A DNA stretch of 64,000 nt from Oceanisphaera psychrotolerans (GCF_001870485.1 NZ_MDKE01000033.1:158928-222927); one strand, 5' to 3'. Counted from the stretch's first letter, positions 17,433-26,364 are shown. A program made the numbers and translations. Notes: generated from the sequence alone by a model not told the origin.

Positions 17433-17817
17433 GCCCGCCCCGCAGCTTGTTGTAGGTATCCAGGTTCAGCTCCAGTTCGGTGACGTACATGTCGCCATCC
17501 GGGTAACTGTTGACGACCCGGGCCCCCCTTACCACCCCCCGACTGCTGTTACTGACGGTGCCATCCTGCAGCACATGGCTGTTCATGGTGCTGGAGCTCG
17601 AGGTCATCACCCCTCCCAGCTGCTCGGTCAGTTCACGATAGGCATCCATCTTCGAGGCCCGCATGGCATGCAGCAGTTTCTGCTGATAATCGGCGGGGCG
17701 CTGCAGGCTGATGGGGGCGTAACCCACCGCATAAAGGTGATTTTTGGCCGAACCGGACTGGCCGGCGCTGCAGCCAGCCAACGCCAGCAACAGCCAGGCC
17801 CAGAGATTATTTCGCAT
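17422..17817 (-). CDS. flgP: Outer-membrane flagellar lipoprotein FlgP
   Basis: Encodes 131 residues with a lipoprotein signal (lipobox LAGC, C16) and an LPP20-type domain (YQQKLLHAMRASKMDAYRELTEQLGGV). In Vibrio, FlgP is needed for proper outer-membrane assembly of the motor; in this neighbourhood (next to flgO, opposite flgT) the assignment is solid. It overlaps flgO by 11 nt and has a Shine-Dalgarno GGAG within the flgO end. Confidence 0.88.
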   Translation of the reverse strand: MRNNLWAWLLLALAGCSAGQSGSAKNHLYAVGYAPISLQRPADYQQKLLHAMRASKMDAYRELTEQLGGVMTSSSSTMNSHVLQDGTVSNSSRGVVRGARVVNSYPDGDMYVTELELNLDTYNKLRGGLRP

Positions 17818-18547
17818 AGCGGCTCCTTTGTTCCGGGGTCATGATGACCTGAGGGCCCTGCGCCTTGAGCATCCCCGCCACCAGATATTCGGGAATGAAC
17901 TGCTGGGCGCTGGCCACCAGACTGTTGTCCCCCATCGATACCAGCCGCGCATTGACCAGGCGCCCGCCCGTGGTTTCACTGACGGTGCCATGCAACAGAT
18001 AACGGGCGCCGAGGCGTGAGCTCAACTGGCGGTAGTCCCGGCTGGTGCTGATATCCCCCTGGGGGGTAATGCGAATAAAAGGCAGTGTCTTGAAATCGAC
18101 CACCCGCAGGCCGTACTGATTGAGCTGAAACATCATGCTTTCCGACAGCAGGCGGCCGAAGTCATCCTGGGTATGATAGTCCTGCTGATCGACAAAGCCG
18201 CTGACGGCAATGCCGGACTGACTGTCCAGCTGATGGGCGCTGGACACCAGCCGGTAAGCCAGCGCCGACATATGCTGCTGCAACTGGGTCTGCCCTCCCA
18301 CCATCGAAGGCCCGGCGGCAGGCAGATAGGCGCTGCGGGTGCCGGCGCTCATGCGCATGGGCACGCCGTCCTGGCTGTGCCGGGGTGATGCCTGCGGCTG
18401 TGGCGAGGCTCCCGGCGGCTCGCGATTGATATAGTGGGACGCGTGATCATGGGGCAGGTAATGATGCCGATCATCAAACTGCGACTCCCTCGTTCCCGAA
18501 CAAGCCGTCAGGCCCAGCACGGCAACAAGGAAAAAGGCTCTATTCAT
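17807..18547 (-). CDS. flgO: Flagellar lipoprotein FlgO
   Basis: Encodes 246 residues. The lipobox is LTAC (C16), followed by a P/H/S-rich linker (about 20-85) and a FlgO domain (about 95-240) with LVSSAHQLDSQSGIAVSGFVD and RLGARYLLHGTVSET. FlgO and FlgP are linked to H/T-ring and outer-membrane stability in Vibrio. It starts about 30 nt downstream of a perfect sigma-28 promoter. Confidence 0.88.
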   Translation of the reverse strand: MNRAFFLVAVLGLTACSGTRESQFDDRHHYLPHDHASHYINREPPGASPQPQASPRHSQDGVPMRMSAGTRSAYLPAAGPSMVGGQTQLQQHMSALAYRLVSSAHQLDSQSGIAVSGFVDQQDYHTQDDFGRLLSESMMFQLNQYGLRVVDFKTLPFIRITPQGDISTSRDYRQLSSRLGARYLLHGTVSETTGGRLVNARLVSMGDNSLVASAQQFIPEYLVAGMLKAQGPQVIMTPEQRSRYAK

Positions 18548-18584
18548 GCACCGACTCCCACCAAATCAAATGAAATACAAACAG

Positions 18585-18611
18585 TTATCGGCCACGGGCC
18601 GAAAAACTTTA
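18585..18611 (-). promoter_or_regulatory. Perfect-consensus sigma-28 promoter for flgO-flgP
   Basis: The minus strand reads TAAAGTTT-N11-GCCGATAA, identical to the FliA consensus at all 16 positions. Transcription would start about 30 nt upstream of the flgO start codon. Confidence 0.93.
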
Positions 18612-18638
18612 CCCTGTCGACGGCAAAACGACGATGAA

Positions 18639-18661
18639 CCGTGCCGGGAAAGACGGCACGG
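18639..18661. repeat. Perfect hairpin between flgO and flgT
   Basis: CCGTGCCG (18639-18646) and CGGCACGG (18654-18661) flank a 7-nt loop. It lies in the divergent flgO/flgT region just upstream of the flgO promoter. It may be a regulator site or an RNA hairpin. No U-tract follows it in either direction. Confidence 0.45.
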
Positions 18662-18705
18662 CATTTTCGGCGTTGTCCGCCTGGTCACGACGTTATTACC
18701 ATACC

Positions 18706-18721
18706 AGGCAAGGTTTTTGCA
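18706..18721 (+). promoter_or_regulatory. Possible sigma-54 promoter for flgT
   Basis: AGGCAA-GGTTT-TTGCA keeps the invariant GG and GC dinucleotides at the right spacing but departs from TGGCAC at two positions. It lies 68 nt upstream of the chosen flgT start. Confidence 0.45.
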
Positions 18722-18788
18722 TAAATCCTGCCAATAATTGGCCGCGGCTATCATTTTATCTGGCCGCCGTGTTCACACAGGATGCCCC

Positions 18789-19928
18789 GTGTCGATAAAA
18801 GCCCTTCTACCTTCATTATTTCTGCTGCTGCCACTGGCGGCCCAGGCCGACTGGTATCAGGCCGAAGGCTCGGCCCCCCTCGGCCTGGGCGCGGAAACCG
18901 CCCGCCAGCAGGCGCTGGAGCAGGCACTGACCGATGCCCTGTTGCAGGCCGGCGCCTCCCTGACCACGGTGCAATCGGTGACCGATGGCACCCTGTCCGG
19001 CCAGCGGCTGGATATTGCCGCCCAGGGTGAACTGATGGACTACGTTATTCTCGACGAACGCCGTTCGCAGGGCCGCCTGTGGCTGACCCTGAGAGCAGAT
19101 ATCTGGCCCAATGAGCGGGTGCAGCCCCAGTGTACCGGCCGCTATCGTCCCGGCCTGACCCTGAGCGCCTTTCCGCTGTTGCGGCCCGAACAGGGCAGCA
19201 TCGGCCAGATTTTTGAACTGGGCACGGCGGTCACCGCCCGATTGGCTCAGCACCTGGCGACCAGCGTCAATTTGATGACACAGCTGCCTCATCAGCTGAC
19301 CACGGATTCTCGTTTGCCTCGCAGCCCCGGCCTGCGCCAGGGCAGCGATGTGCTGGCTCAGCAGCAGCAATCCCGACTGCTGTTAAGCGGGGTGATCGAC
19401 GATATCAGCATGGCCGAGGGCAACTGGATGGAATGGCGCTTCTCCGAACTGCCCCGCCAGTTTGGCCTGTCGGTGACCCTGGAAGACAGCCTGACCGGTG
19501 AACGCCTGCTGCAACAGCACTATCAGGCCACCTCGCCCTGGTCGTTCGACAAGCACGCCAAGGTGCGGGTGCATGAACAGGGCTTCTGGCAATCGGCTTA
19601 CGGCCAGTCGGCCGATCAACTGCTGAAACGCGTCGCCCGTGATGTGATCAACGCCCAGTCGTGCATGAAGGCCATCGGCCATATCCTGCAGCAATCCGAA
19701 GAAGGCATCCTGATGGATCTGGGCCGCCAGGCCGGCATTCAGCCCGGCGATCGTTTTACCCTTATTCACCGCCGCCAGCTGCAGCCCGGCTACTACAGCG
19801 AGACCTCTTCCCAGGCCCAGTTTGTGGTCCAGCAGAGCCACACCGATTACAGCCTGCTGACCCCCGCCGATGCGGTTGCCCGCCAGATCAGGATCAGCCC
19901 GGGCGACATGCTGACCAGCGTCAAATAA
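18789..19928 (+). CDS. flgT: Flagellar H-ring protein FlgT
   Basis: Encodes 379 residues from a GTG start at 18789, chosen because a Sec signal peptide (MSIKALLPSLFLLLPLAAQA) begins there with AGGAT upstream. The N-terminal domain has GLGAETARQQALEQALTDALLQAG, the middle domain IGQIFELGTAVTARLAQHL, and the C-terminal domain LGRQAGIQPGDRFTLIHR. In Vibrio, FlgT forms the H ring around the basal body that anchors sodium-driven stators. The position beside flgOP fits. Confidence 0.88.
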   Translation: MSIKALLPSLFLLLPLAAQADWYQAEGSAPLGLGAETARQQALEQALTDALLQAGASLTTVQSVTDGTLSGQRLDIAAQGELMDYVILDERRSQGRLWLTLRADIWPNERVQPQCTGRYRPGLTLSAFPLLRPEQGSIGQIFELGTAVTARLAQHLATSVNLMTQLPHQLTTDSRLPRSPGLRQGSDVLAQQQQSRLLLSGVIDDISMAEGNWMEWRFSELPRQFGLSVTLEDSLTGERLLQQHYQATSPWSFDKHAKVRVHEQGFWQSAYGQSADQLLKRVARDVINAQSCMKAIGHILQQSEEGILMDLGRQAGIQPGDRFTLIHRRQLQPGYYSETSSQAQFVVQQSHTDYSLLTPADAVARQIRISPGDMLTSVK

Positions 19929-19967
19929 TGTGACTGCCGGTTTTATACGCACTTGTTTCGGAGCGGG

Positions 19968-19996
19968 TTCTCATTCGGGCGCGAGTTATATATACT
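19968..19996 (+). promoter_or_regulatory. Probable promoter of tRNA-Arg
   Basis: TTCTCA (19968-19973), a 17-nt spacer and TATACT (19991-19996) resemble a sigma-70 promoter. It is followed by a CG-rich discriminator just before the tRNA. Confidence 0.5.
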
Positions 19997-20005
19997 CACG
20001 CCCGT

Positions 20006-20081
20006 GCTCCCATAGCTCAACAGGATAGAGCAGCCGCCTCCTAAGCGGCCGATCCAGGTTCGAGTCCTGGTGGGGGCGCCA
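20006..20081 (+). tRNA. tRNA-Arg (anticodon CCT)
   Basis: The 76-nt cloverleaf has acceptor GCTCCCA/TGGGGGC with one wobble pair, D-stem GCTC/GAGC, anticodon stem GCCGC/GCGGC with loop CTCCTAA (anticodon CCT at 20040-20042), T-loop TTCGAGT and encoded CCA. It reads AGG codons. It stands alone between flgT and an SDR gene. Confidence 0.95.
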
Positions 20082-20156
20082 TTCCAAGTATTTCCCCTTC
20101 TTGCAGCATTCGGCGACAACAGGCAGAGTAACCATTTCGTTACTCGGGTGTCATTC

Positions 20157-20987
20157 ATGTCCAAAAACGTTCTGATCACCGGCTGTTCTTCCGGCATTGG
20201 CCATACCGCGGCCCACTTTCTCCAGCAGCAAGGCTTCCGGGTTATCGCGTCGGCCCGACAAGTCGACGATGTGGCCGCACTGACACAACAGGGACTGGAC
20301 GCGGTGCAGCTGGATCTCGCCGATGAAGCCAGTATCGAGGCGGCGGTGGAGCAGACGCTGGCGCTGACCGGCGGCACTCTCTATGGCCTGTTCAACAACG
20401 GCGCCTACGGCCAGCCCGGAGCGCTGGAAGATCTGCCGACCACTGCCCTGCGCGAGCAGTTCAACACCAACCTGTTCGGCACCCATCACCTTACCCGGTT
20501 GATTCTGCCCGTCATGCTGAAGGCCGGCGAAGGTCGCATCATTCAGAACAGCTCGGTACTGGGGCTGGTGGCCATGCCATTCCGGGGCGCCTATAACGCC
20601 TCCAAGTTTGCGCTGGAAGGCTATACCGACACCCTGCGCCTGGAGCTTGCCGGCAGCGGGGTGCATGTCAGCCTGCTGGAGCCCGGCCCCATCGAGACCC
20701 GTTTCCGGGCCAACGCCGAAACGGCTTTTTTACGCCATATCGATGCCGAACACAGCCGTCACCGGCAAGGCTACCGGCAAACCCTTGCCAGGCTGCAACG
20801 GCCGGGGCCCAGCTCCCGCTACAGCCTGGAGCCACAGGCCTGCATGGCGCCGCTGCTGCATGCCCTTGACAGCCGACGGCCCAGAATCCGCTATCCGGTG
20901 ACCCGGCCTACCGTGATGATGGGCTGGCTGCGCCGCCTGCTCAGTGCCCGGGCCCTGGACCGGCTGTTACTCAAGGCCGGAGGCTGA
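20157..20987 (+). CDS. SDR family oxidoreductase (YbbO-like)
   Basis: Encodes 276 residues. It has the short-chain dehydrogenase NAD(P) motif ITGCSSGIG (7-15), NNGAYG (80-85, a variant of NNAG), S132/S133 and the catalytic YNASK (146-150). The C-terminal part with RIRYPVTRPTVMMGWLRRLLS resembles E. coli YbbO-type reductases. The substrate is unknown; YbbO relatives reduce carbonyls or aldehydes. There is no strong Shine-Dalgarno. It converges on the DUF1904 gene with a 4-nt gap. Confidence 0.85.
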   Translation: MSKNVLITGCSSGIGHTAAHFLQQQGFRVIASARQVDDVAALTQQGLDAVQLDLADEASIEAAVEQTLALTGGTLYGLFNNGAYGQPGALEDLPTTALREQFNTNLFGTHHLTRLILPVMLKAGEGRIIQNSSVLGLVAMPFRGAYNASKFALEGYTDTLRLELAGSGVHVSLLEPGPIETRFRANAETAFLRHIDAEHSRHRQGYRQTLARLQRPGPSSRYSLEPQACMAPLLHALDSRRPRIRYPVTRPTVMMGWLRRLLSARALDRLLLKAGG

Positions 20988-20991
20988 GCCT

Positions 20992-21327
20992 TCAGCCGAA
21001 GTGGCTGCCGTTTTCATAGTACTGACGACCATTCAGCCAGGTGAACATCACACAGATATCCTGCGCGGCGCCCACCTGCGCCCGCAGTGCCATCGTTATC
21101 TGCTCTGCCACCTTGTCCTGTATCTCCAACGGACGCTCAAGCCAGAGTACCTCTACAATAGGGTAACCGCCGACGACCTGCCCCTGATGCACAAACTCGG
21201 AGGGAATGAATTCCAGGGTAAATTGATCCGCCGGACTGGCGACCAGTGGGGACAGGGTGGCGACCAGCGGTTTACTGATCTGTTTGACCGTTTCCCGGGG
21301 CAGGCCGCGAAAGCGTAAATGGGGCAT
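20992..21327 (-). CDS. DUF1904 family protein
   Basis: Encodes 111 residues. It begins MPHLRFRGL, as DUF1904 proteins do, with FIPSEFVHQGQVVGGYPIVEV and VMFTWLNGRQYYENG further along. The fold is related to the tautomerase superfamily, and the second-position proline would fit that, but no activity is established. It is probably a single-gene unit, divergent from the TraB/GumN gene. Confidence 0.8.
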   Translation of the reverse strand: MPHLRFRGLPRETVKQISKPLVATLSPLVASPADQFTLEFIPSEFVHQGQVVGGYPIVEVLWLERPLEIQDKVAEQITMALRAQVGAAQDICVMFTWLNGRQYYENGSHFG

Positions 21328-21403
21328 GATGAGTTCCTTTCTTCAGGATAAATGGCAATTCCGGCATCATAGTCAAAGCCGGGCAACAAAACAGTGGGGG
21401 CTT

Positions 21404-22261
21404 ATGAAAATATTACCTTTTTTAGTCTTGTGGCTCTGGTGCAGTCACAGCCTGGCGGCACCCGCGCTATGGTCGGCAACCAAGGCGGGGCAACAGCTGT
21501 GGCTGTTTGGCTCCATTCATCTTGCCGACCAGCGCCTGAGCTCTCTGCCACCGGCGCTGCTGCATTCCCTGCAACAAAGCGAACAACTGTTTCTGGAAGT
21601 CGATCCGGGCACCATTTCGCCGGCCACCCTGGCCCCTTTTCTGAGTATGCCACCCGGTGACAGCTGGCATTCCCGGCTGGGTGCCCCTCTGGCCGATGAA
21701 CTCGAGCAGGCCATCGACGACATGGCCCTATCGCCACTGAAACCGCTGCCGCCCTGGTTTGCCGTCCTGCAGCTGACCCAGGCCCGGGCCCAACGCCTCG
21801 GCTTTGCCAGTGCCCGGGGCGTCGATATGCAGATGATGGAGCTGGCCAGGCAACAGCATATTCCGGTACTGGGGCTGGAGTCGCCCGGCCTGGTGTTCGG
21901 CCTGCTGGCCTCCCTGCCCGAACGGCAACTGGAAGCAGACTTTGTGCGCCATACTCTGGATGAGCTCGACGACCTGCAACAGCATCTCGATCAATTGCTG
22001 GCCACCTGGCAGGCCGGTGACGAGCAGGCCTTGCTGAGCCTGTTGCGCACCGAGCAATCCCCACCCCTGAACCGCTTTATCGAACAGGACCTGCTGCTGT
22101 CCCGCAACCGGTTGTGGCTGGAGCATTTGAAAAACCAGGCTCCGCAAAAAGCCTTGCTGGTGGTGGGCGCCCTGCACCTGTACGGCGAGCATGGCCTGAT
22201 CCGGTTGCTGGAGCGAGACGGTTATACCCTCAATAAAATTGAGGATACGCCGCTTTATTGA
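21404..22261 (+). CDS. TraB/GumN family protein
   Basis: Encodes 285 residues with a signal peptide (MKILPFLVLWLWCSHSLAA). The GxH motif of the family, LFGSIHLA, falls at about 35-41, and the second conserved motif is VVGALHLYGEHG near the C-terminus. These proteins are putative metal-dependent hydrolases of the Tiki/EreA/ChaN clan and are probably periplasmic here. Start 21404 has a GGGGG stretch upstream. The substrate is unknown. Confidence 0.85.
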   Translation: MKILPFLVLWLWCSHSLAAPALWSATKAGQQLWLFGSIHLADQRLSSLPPALLHSLQQSEQLFLEVDPGTISPATLAPFLSMPPGDSWHSRLGAPLADELEQAIDDMALSPLKPLPPWFAVLQLTQARAQRLGFASARGVDMQMMELARQQHIPVLGLESPGLVFGLLASLPERQLEADFVRHTLDELDDLQQHLDQLLATWQAGDEQALLSLLRTEQSPPLNRFIEQDLLLSRNRLWLEHLKNQAPQKALLVVGALHLYGEHGLIRLLERDGYTLNKIEDTPLY

Positions 22262-22330
22262 TCGGGATCAGCATGGCCACGGGCCGTCTCGCTAAGATGC
22301 CTCCATAACGCATACGAAAGGAGACAACCT

Positions 22331-22471
22331 ATGACATTCTGGCTTGATTTGATGTTCGGGAGCGCTGTCGGCTTGATGTCCATGCTGGTGATTATTGCCA
22401 CGACCCTGCTGCTCAGTTTTTATGCCGGCTACTTTATTTACAAAGTCAGCAAAGCCGGTCCCGACGAGTAA
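22331..22471 (+). CDS. DUF3149 small membrane protein
   Basis: Encodes 46 residues. It begins MTFWLDLMFGSAVGLMSM, matching the DUF3149 pattern (WxDLxFGxxVGLMSL), continues with one transmembrane helix, and ends in a short polar tail (YKVSKAGPDE). It has a strong AAAGGAG 7 nt before the ATG. The function is unknown. It stands between the TraB/GumN and M32 peptidase genes. Confidence 0.8.
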   Translation: MTFWLDLMFGSAVGLMSMLVIIATTLLLSFYAGYFIYKVSKAGPDE

Positions 22472-22692
22472 CCGAACGACACCGGCTCCTTCTTCGGCGT
22501 CCCTCCTCAATAACGACAGGCCCTCACCTCCTCCCTCGGGTCTGTCGTTTCCTCTTGCTGTTCAACTTGCTTATACTGCGGCTATTCAGACCCCTGCGCT
22601 GTCGGATCTGCAGTTTGCCATGGCCGTGCTTTTCGGTTGACCCATACCGGCCGCTGGCCGCCCCGTCGCGCCATTCATTCAAGGAAGCGTCC

Positions 22693-24183
22693 ATGTCTTA
22701 TACCGCCCTGAGTCAGCACTTCGAACAACTGCATCATCTGCAACACCTTGGCGCCATCTGTGGCTGGGATCAGGCCACCATGATGCCGGCCGGCGGCAAC
22801 GAAGCCCGAGCCGAAGCCCTGAGCACCCTGGCGGTGCTGTGCCACCAGCAACTGCAGGACCCGCGGTTGTCCGACTGGTTTGACGCCGCCGGGCAGGAAT
22901 CGCTGGATCGGGAACACAGCGTCAGCCTGGCCGAAATGCGCCGCCAGTGGCGTGATGCCACCCTGCTGCCGGCCGATCTGGTACGCGCCATGTCGCTGGC
23001 CGGTTCGCGCTGCGAACACGCCTGGCGCAGCCTGCGTCCGGCCAACGACTGGGCGGGTTATCTGCCGCTGTTTGAAGAGGTACTCAACCTGTCTCGTCAG
23101 GCCGCCTCGGCCCGTGCCGAGGCGCTGGGCCTGTCCCGTTACGACAGCCTGCTGGAACAATATGAGCCGGGCATGCGCAGCGCCCGGCTCGATACCCTGT
23201 TTGACGATCTGAAAAGCTGGCTACCGGGGCTGATCACCCGGGTACAGGACAAACAGCGTGACGAGCCGTTGCTGCTCCCTCAGGGGCCCTTCGCCACCGA
23301 GCAGCAACGGGCACTGGGACTGGAGGTGATGGCGCTGCTCGGATTTGACTTCGAACATGGCCGGCTCGATGTCAGTGCCCACCCCTTCTGCGGCGGCGTC
23401 AGCGAAGACGTGCGGCTCACTACCCGCTATAACGAGCAGGATGTGGCCCAGGCGCTGATGGGCATCATTCACGAAACCGGCCATGCCCGCTATGAGCAGG
23501 GCCTGCCCGGCCGCTGGCGCCGGCTGCCGGCCGGCCAGGCCAGATCCATGGGCGTACATGAATCCCAGAGCCTGTTTTTCGAGATGCAGCTGGCCCGCCA
23601 TCCCGCCTTCATCGCCCGGCTCGCACCCTTGCTGGAGCGCCACTTCGGAGCCCAGCCGGCCTTTTCACCGGATAACCTGGCCAGATTTTATACCCGGGTC
23701 ACTCCCGGTCTGATCCGGGTAGACGCGGACGAAGTAACCTATCCGGCCCATATCATGTTGCGCTATGAAATCGAACGGGACCTGATTGAGGGCAAGATGG
23801 AAGCCCGGGATCTGCCCGAGCGCTGGGATCAGCTGATGCAGCGTTATCTGGGGCTGAGCACCAAAGGTAATTACAAGGACGGCTGCCTGCAGGACATCCA
23901 TTGGACCGATGGCAGCTTCGGCTATTTCCCCAGCTATACCCTGGGCGCCATCTATGCCGCCCAGCAGGCGGCGGCCATGCAGCAACAGCAGGGACCACTG
24001 GAGCAGTTGATTGGCACTCAACTGCCGACCGTGTTCGAATGGCTGCAGCAGCATATCTGGCAGCATGGCAGCCTGCTGGAAACCGACCACCTCATCCGCC
24101 AGGCCTGTGGCCAGCCCCTGGATGCCGCCGTGTTCAGGCAGCACCTGCAACAACGGTATCTGGCTGATGCCGTCTATGCTTAA
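22693..24183 (+). CDS. M32 family carboxypeptidase
   Basis: Encodes 496 residues, the usual length of thermostable-carboxypeptidase-1 family enzymes. It carries the zinc motif HETGH (260-264) within MGIIHETGHARYEQG, followed by MGVHESQSLFFE and the conserved DEVTYPAHIMLRYEIERDL. The N-terminus has the family pattern LGAICGWDQATMMP. It is a cytoplasmic metal-dependent carboxypeptidase with broad specificity. The start has AAGGAA upstream. Confidence 0.93.
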   Translation: MSYTALSQHFEQLHHLQHLGAICGWDQATMMPAGGNEARAEALSTLAVLCHQQLQDPRLSDWFDAAGQESLDREHSVSLAEMRRQWRDATLLPADLVRAMSLAGSRCEHAWRSLRPANDWAGYLPLFEEVLNLSRQAASARAEALGLSRYDSLLEQYEPGMRSARLDTLFDDLKSWLPGLITRVQDKQRDEPLLLPQGPFATEQQRALGLEVMALLGFDFEHGRLDVSAHPFCGGVSEDVRLTTRYNEQDVAQALMGIIHETGHARYEQGLPGRWRRLPAGQARSMGVHESQSLFFEMQLARHPAFIARLAPLLERHFGAQPAFSPDNLARFYTRVTPGLIRVDADEVTYPAHIMLRYEIERDLIEGKMEARDLPERWDQLMQRYLGLSTKGNYKDGCLQDIHWTDGSFGYFPSYTLGAIYAAQQAAAMQQQQGPLEQLIGTQLPTVFEWLQQHIWQHGSLLETDHLIRQACGQPLDAAVFRQHLQQRYLADAVYA

Positions 24184-24229
24184 CATCAGATCCCAGGGAC
24201 GGGATCACCATGTCAGGGAGGGCCTGGTG

Positions 24230-24607
24230 ATGCACAGGAAAAAAGACCACCACAAGCTGGTGGTGTTTTACGATGGCAGCTGCGAGGGCTGCATCAAGGA
24301 CAGGGCCCGCTATGAACGCTGGGCCGGAGACGACGGTGACGATATTTACTGGTTTGACATCACCGGCCGGGAAGATGTGCTGCTGAGTCTGGGTATCAAT
24401 CCCTACAAGGCATTGCGCGAGCTGCACATACAAACCGCAGACGGAGAGGTGTTATCCGAGCTGGACGCCTATATTCTGCTGATGCAACGCATCCCCCGAC
24501 TCAAGCCGCTGGCCTGGCTGATTGGACTGCCGCTGATCAGACCCAGCCTGTCCTGGCTTTATCGCACCTGGGTGCAACAGCGGCTGCAGCGGCAAGGACG
24601 GGGGTAA
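24230..24607 (+). CDS. DUF393 / DCC-family thiol-disulfide protein
   Basis: Encodes 125 residues. The FYDGxCxxC signature of DUF393 is present as VVFYDGSCEGC (C18 and C21), followed by RYERWAGDDG and a C-terminal stretch with a hydrophobic LAWLIGLPLIRP segment. These proteins are predicted thioredoxin-like oxidoreductases. Start 24230 has GGGAGGG upstream. It lies 46 nt after the M32 peptidase. Confidence 0.82.
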   Translation: MHRKKDHHKLVVFYDGSCEGCIKDRARYERWAGDDGDDIYWFDITGREDVLLSLGINPYKALRELHIQTADGEVLSELDAYILLMQRIPRLKPLAWLIGLPLIRPSLSWLYRTWVQQRLQRQGRG

Positions 24608-24660
24608 ATCCGCGCTCGCCGACGGTAGCGACTCCTCGCCTCGAGCCAAGCTGCCTGGGC

Positions 24661-24689
24661 ATGACACCTCAAAATGGCCAAGGCATAAT
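24661..24689 (+). promoter_or_regulatory. Probable sigma-70 promoter of the fabH-like gene
   Basis: ATGACA (24661-24666), a 17-nt spacer and CATAAT (24684-24689) match the -35/-10 consensus at 5 of 6 positions each. It lies about 37 nt before the start codon. Confidence 0.55.
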
Positions 24690-24725
24690 CGGCCTTGTTT
24701 CCCTTAATCGAAAGCAGGGCCTGTT

Positions 24726-25825
24726 ATGCGTTATGCCAATATTACCGGCTGGGGAAAGTGCCTGCCCCCCGCCGCCCTGAGTAACGACGATCTCGGCACC
24801 TTTCTCGATACTTCCGATGACTGGATTTACAGCCGCACCGGCATTCGCTCGCGCCGCATTTCCCATGTAAGTACTTCGGCCCTGGCCACGGTGGCGGCTC
24901 GCCATGCCCTGGCTGCCGCCGGCATGACAGCCGACCGGCTGGACTGCATCATCATGGCCACCGCCAGCCCGGACAGCCTGGTCCCCAGTGCCGCCTCGGC
25001 GGTGCAGCAGTCACTGGCGGCAGGACGAGCCGCGGTATTCGATATCAACGCCGCCTGCACCGGCTTCATTTACGGCCTGAGCGTGGCCAGCGCCCTGATC
25101 AAGGCCGGCAGCATGCAGCGGGTGCTGGTGGTTGGCGCCGAGCGACTGACCCACTACCTGGACTGGACCCAGCGGGATACCGCCGTGCTATTCGGTGACG
25201 GCGCCGGTGCGTGGTGCTGGAAGCCAGCGACCAGCCACTGGGACTGATTGCCGACAAGCTCGGTTGCGATGCCGAGGCCAGGCACATTCTCGCGGTCCCC
25301 GACTCGGGGACCGACCGTGGCCGTTTCGAGCATATCGACGGCCTGTTCGAGATGAATTTCGAAGGCAAGGAGATCTTCAAGCGTGCGGTCAGGGGCATGG
25401 GCGATGCCGCCGTCGATGTGCTAAAGCAGGCTGGCGTCGGCGGGCAGGATATCGACTTGCTGTTGCCCCATCAGGCCAATATTCGCATCATCGAAACCCT
25501 GGCCAAACAGATGGCGCTGCCACCGGAAAAGGTGATGGTCAATATAGAGCAATACGGCAACACCTCTGCTGCCACCGTGCCCATCGCCCTGTGCGATGCG
25601 CTGGAACAGGGCCGGATCAAACCGGGCGCCCTGCTGCTGACCGCGGCCTTCGGCGCCGGGCTGACCTGGGGAGCCGGCGTGATCCGCTGGGGCGATCGCG
25701 TGACCCCGCTGAACAAATCCGACGCCATGCTGGCACCCTGCGAGCACAGTGCCCTGGAGTTACTGGCACCGGCCATTGCCGGCTGCCGGCAGGCACATGA
25801 AAGCCGGGTCAGGCCATCGCCTTGA
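24726..25825 (+). CDS. fabH: 3-oxoacyl-ACP synthase III (FabH-like), frameshifted
   Basis: The first frame gives the KAS III N-terminus with [19 protein letters not shown] and the active-site Cys in [11 protein letters not shown] (C111), then loses frame near 25209. The second frame resumes [18 protein letters not shown] and includes the catalytic-His motif HQANIRI and the Asn motif [13 protein letters not shown]. One G added at GGTGCG|TGG restores FGDGAGAVVLEAS and 366 residues. That is longer than E. coli FabH (about 317), with an extra C-terminal tail, so it may be a second KAS III. It overlaps the convergent gene at 25809 by 17 nt. Confidence 0.83.
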
Positions 25826-26285
25826 CCGCATTCAACACCTCCAGCATGCGCGCGGGCTGTACCGGCAGCCCGGTATTCAGCTCGCCGGACAACCGCGCCA
25901 GGGTGCGTGGATTCAGGTTGCCACTGACTTCGGGCGGCAGCAGTTCGTTGCTTGCCCGCAACGGCTCGGCCCGCATCGACAGCAACAAGCGCAGACTGTC
26001 CTGCTGCAAGCCACCGGCCAGCGCCGACAACTGCGGCGCCCTGATACCGTCCTGTTCATTCGCATAGAGCGGGTTTTGCTCCGGCAGCCCGAAATATGCT
26101 CGCCAGTCCGGCTGTCCCTGCTCACTTTTCGGCTCCTCGATACGCGGCAGATCCCGGGCATCTTCGGAAATCAGCGCCAGCAGCAAACCAAAATCGCTAC
26201 GACGGCCATCAATGACCGCCTGATTGAGGTGGTCTCCGAGTTGGCTGTCGTTGACGAGCAGGTTGGCATTAAGTTCTGGCAGCAT
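25809..26285 (-). CDS. Conserved hypothetical protein (VC2046/SO_2500-like)
   Basis: Encodes 158 residues. It is soluble, with no signal or membrane segment. Notable stretches are VIDGRRSDFGLLLALISEDARD near the N-terminus and LSMRAEPLRASNELLPPEVSGNLNP near the C-terminus. It recalls a small unknown family of Vibrio and Shewanella (VC2046/SO_2500 type), but I could not confirm this. It is a single gene convergent with the fabH-like gene and divergent from tRNA-Tyr. Confidence 0.6.
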   Translation of the reverse strand: MLPELNANLLVNDSQLGDHLNQAVIDGRRSDFGLLLALISEDARDLPRIEEPKSEQGQPDWRAYFGLPEQNPLYANEQDGIRAPQLSALAGGLQQDSLRLLLSMRAEPLRASNELLPPEVSGNLNPRTLARLSGELNTGLPVQPARMLEVLNAVKAMA

Positions 26286-26364
26286 AAAAAGTGCAAATAT
26301 TAGGCATTTGAATGGTTATCGGCAGCAAGTCCGGTTTTTTTAGCAAAAAATTACCCCTCAGGGG

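Noticed and set aside
24671..24700. CAAGGC/GCCTTG hairpin before the fabH-like gene as a terminator
   Set aside because: It overlaps the probable promoter and is followed by only three T; weak as a terminator.
26317..26344. GCCGATAA on the minus strand upstream of the gene at 25809
   Set aside because: The matching -35 position reads TAAAAAAA, only 4 of 8, and the gene has no flagellar link.
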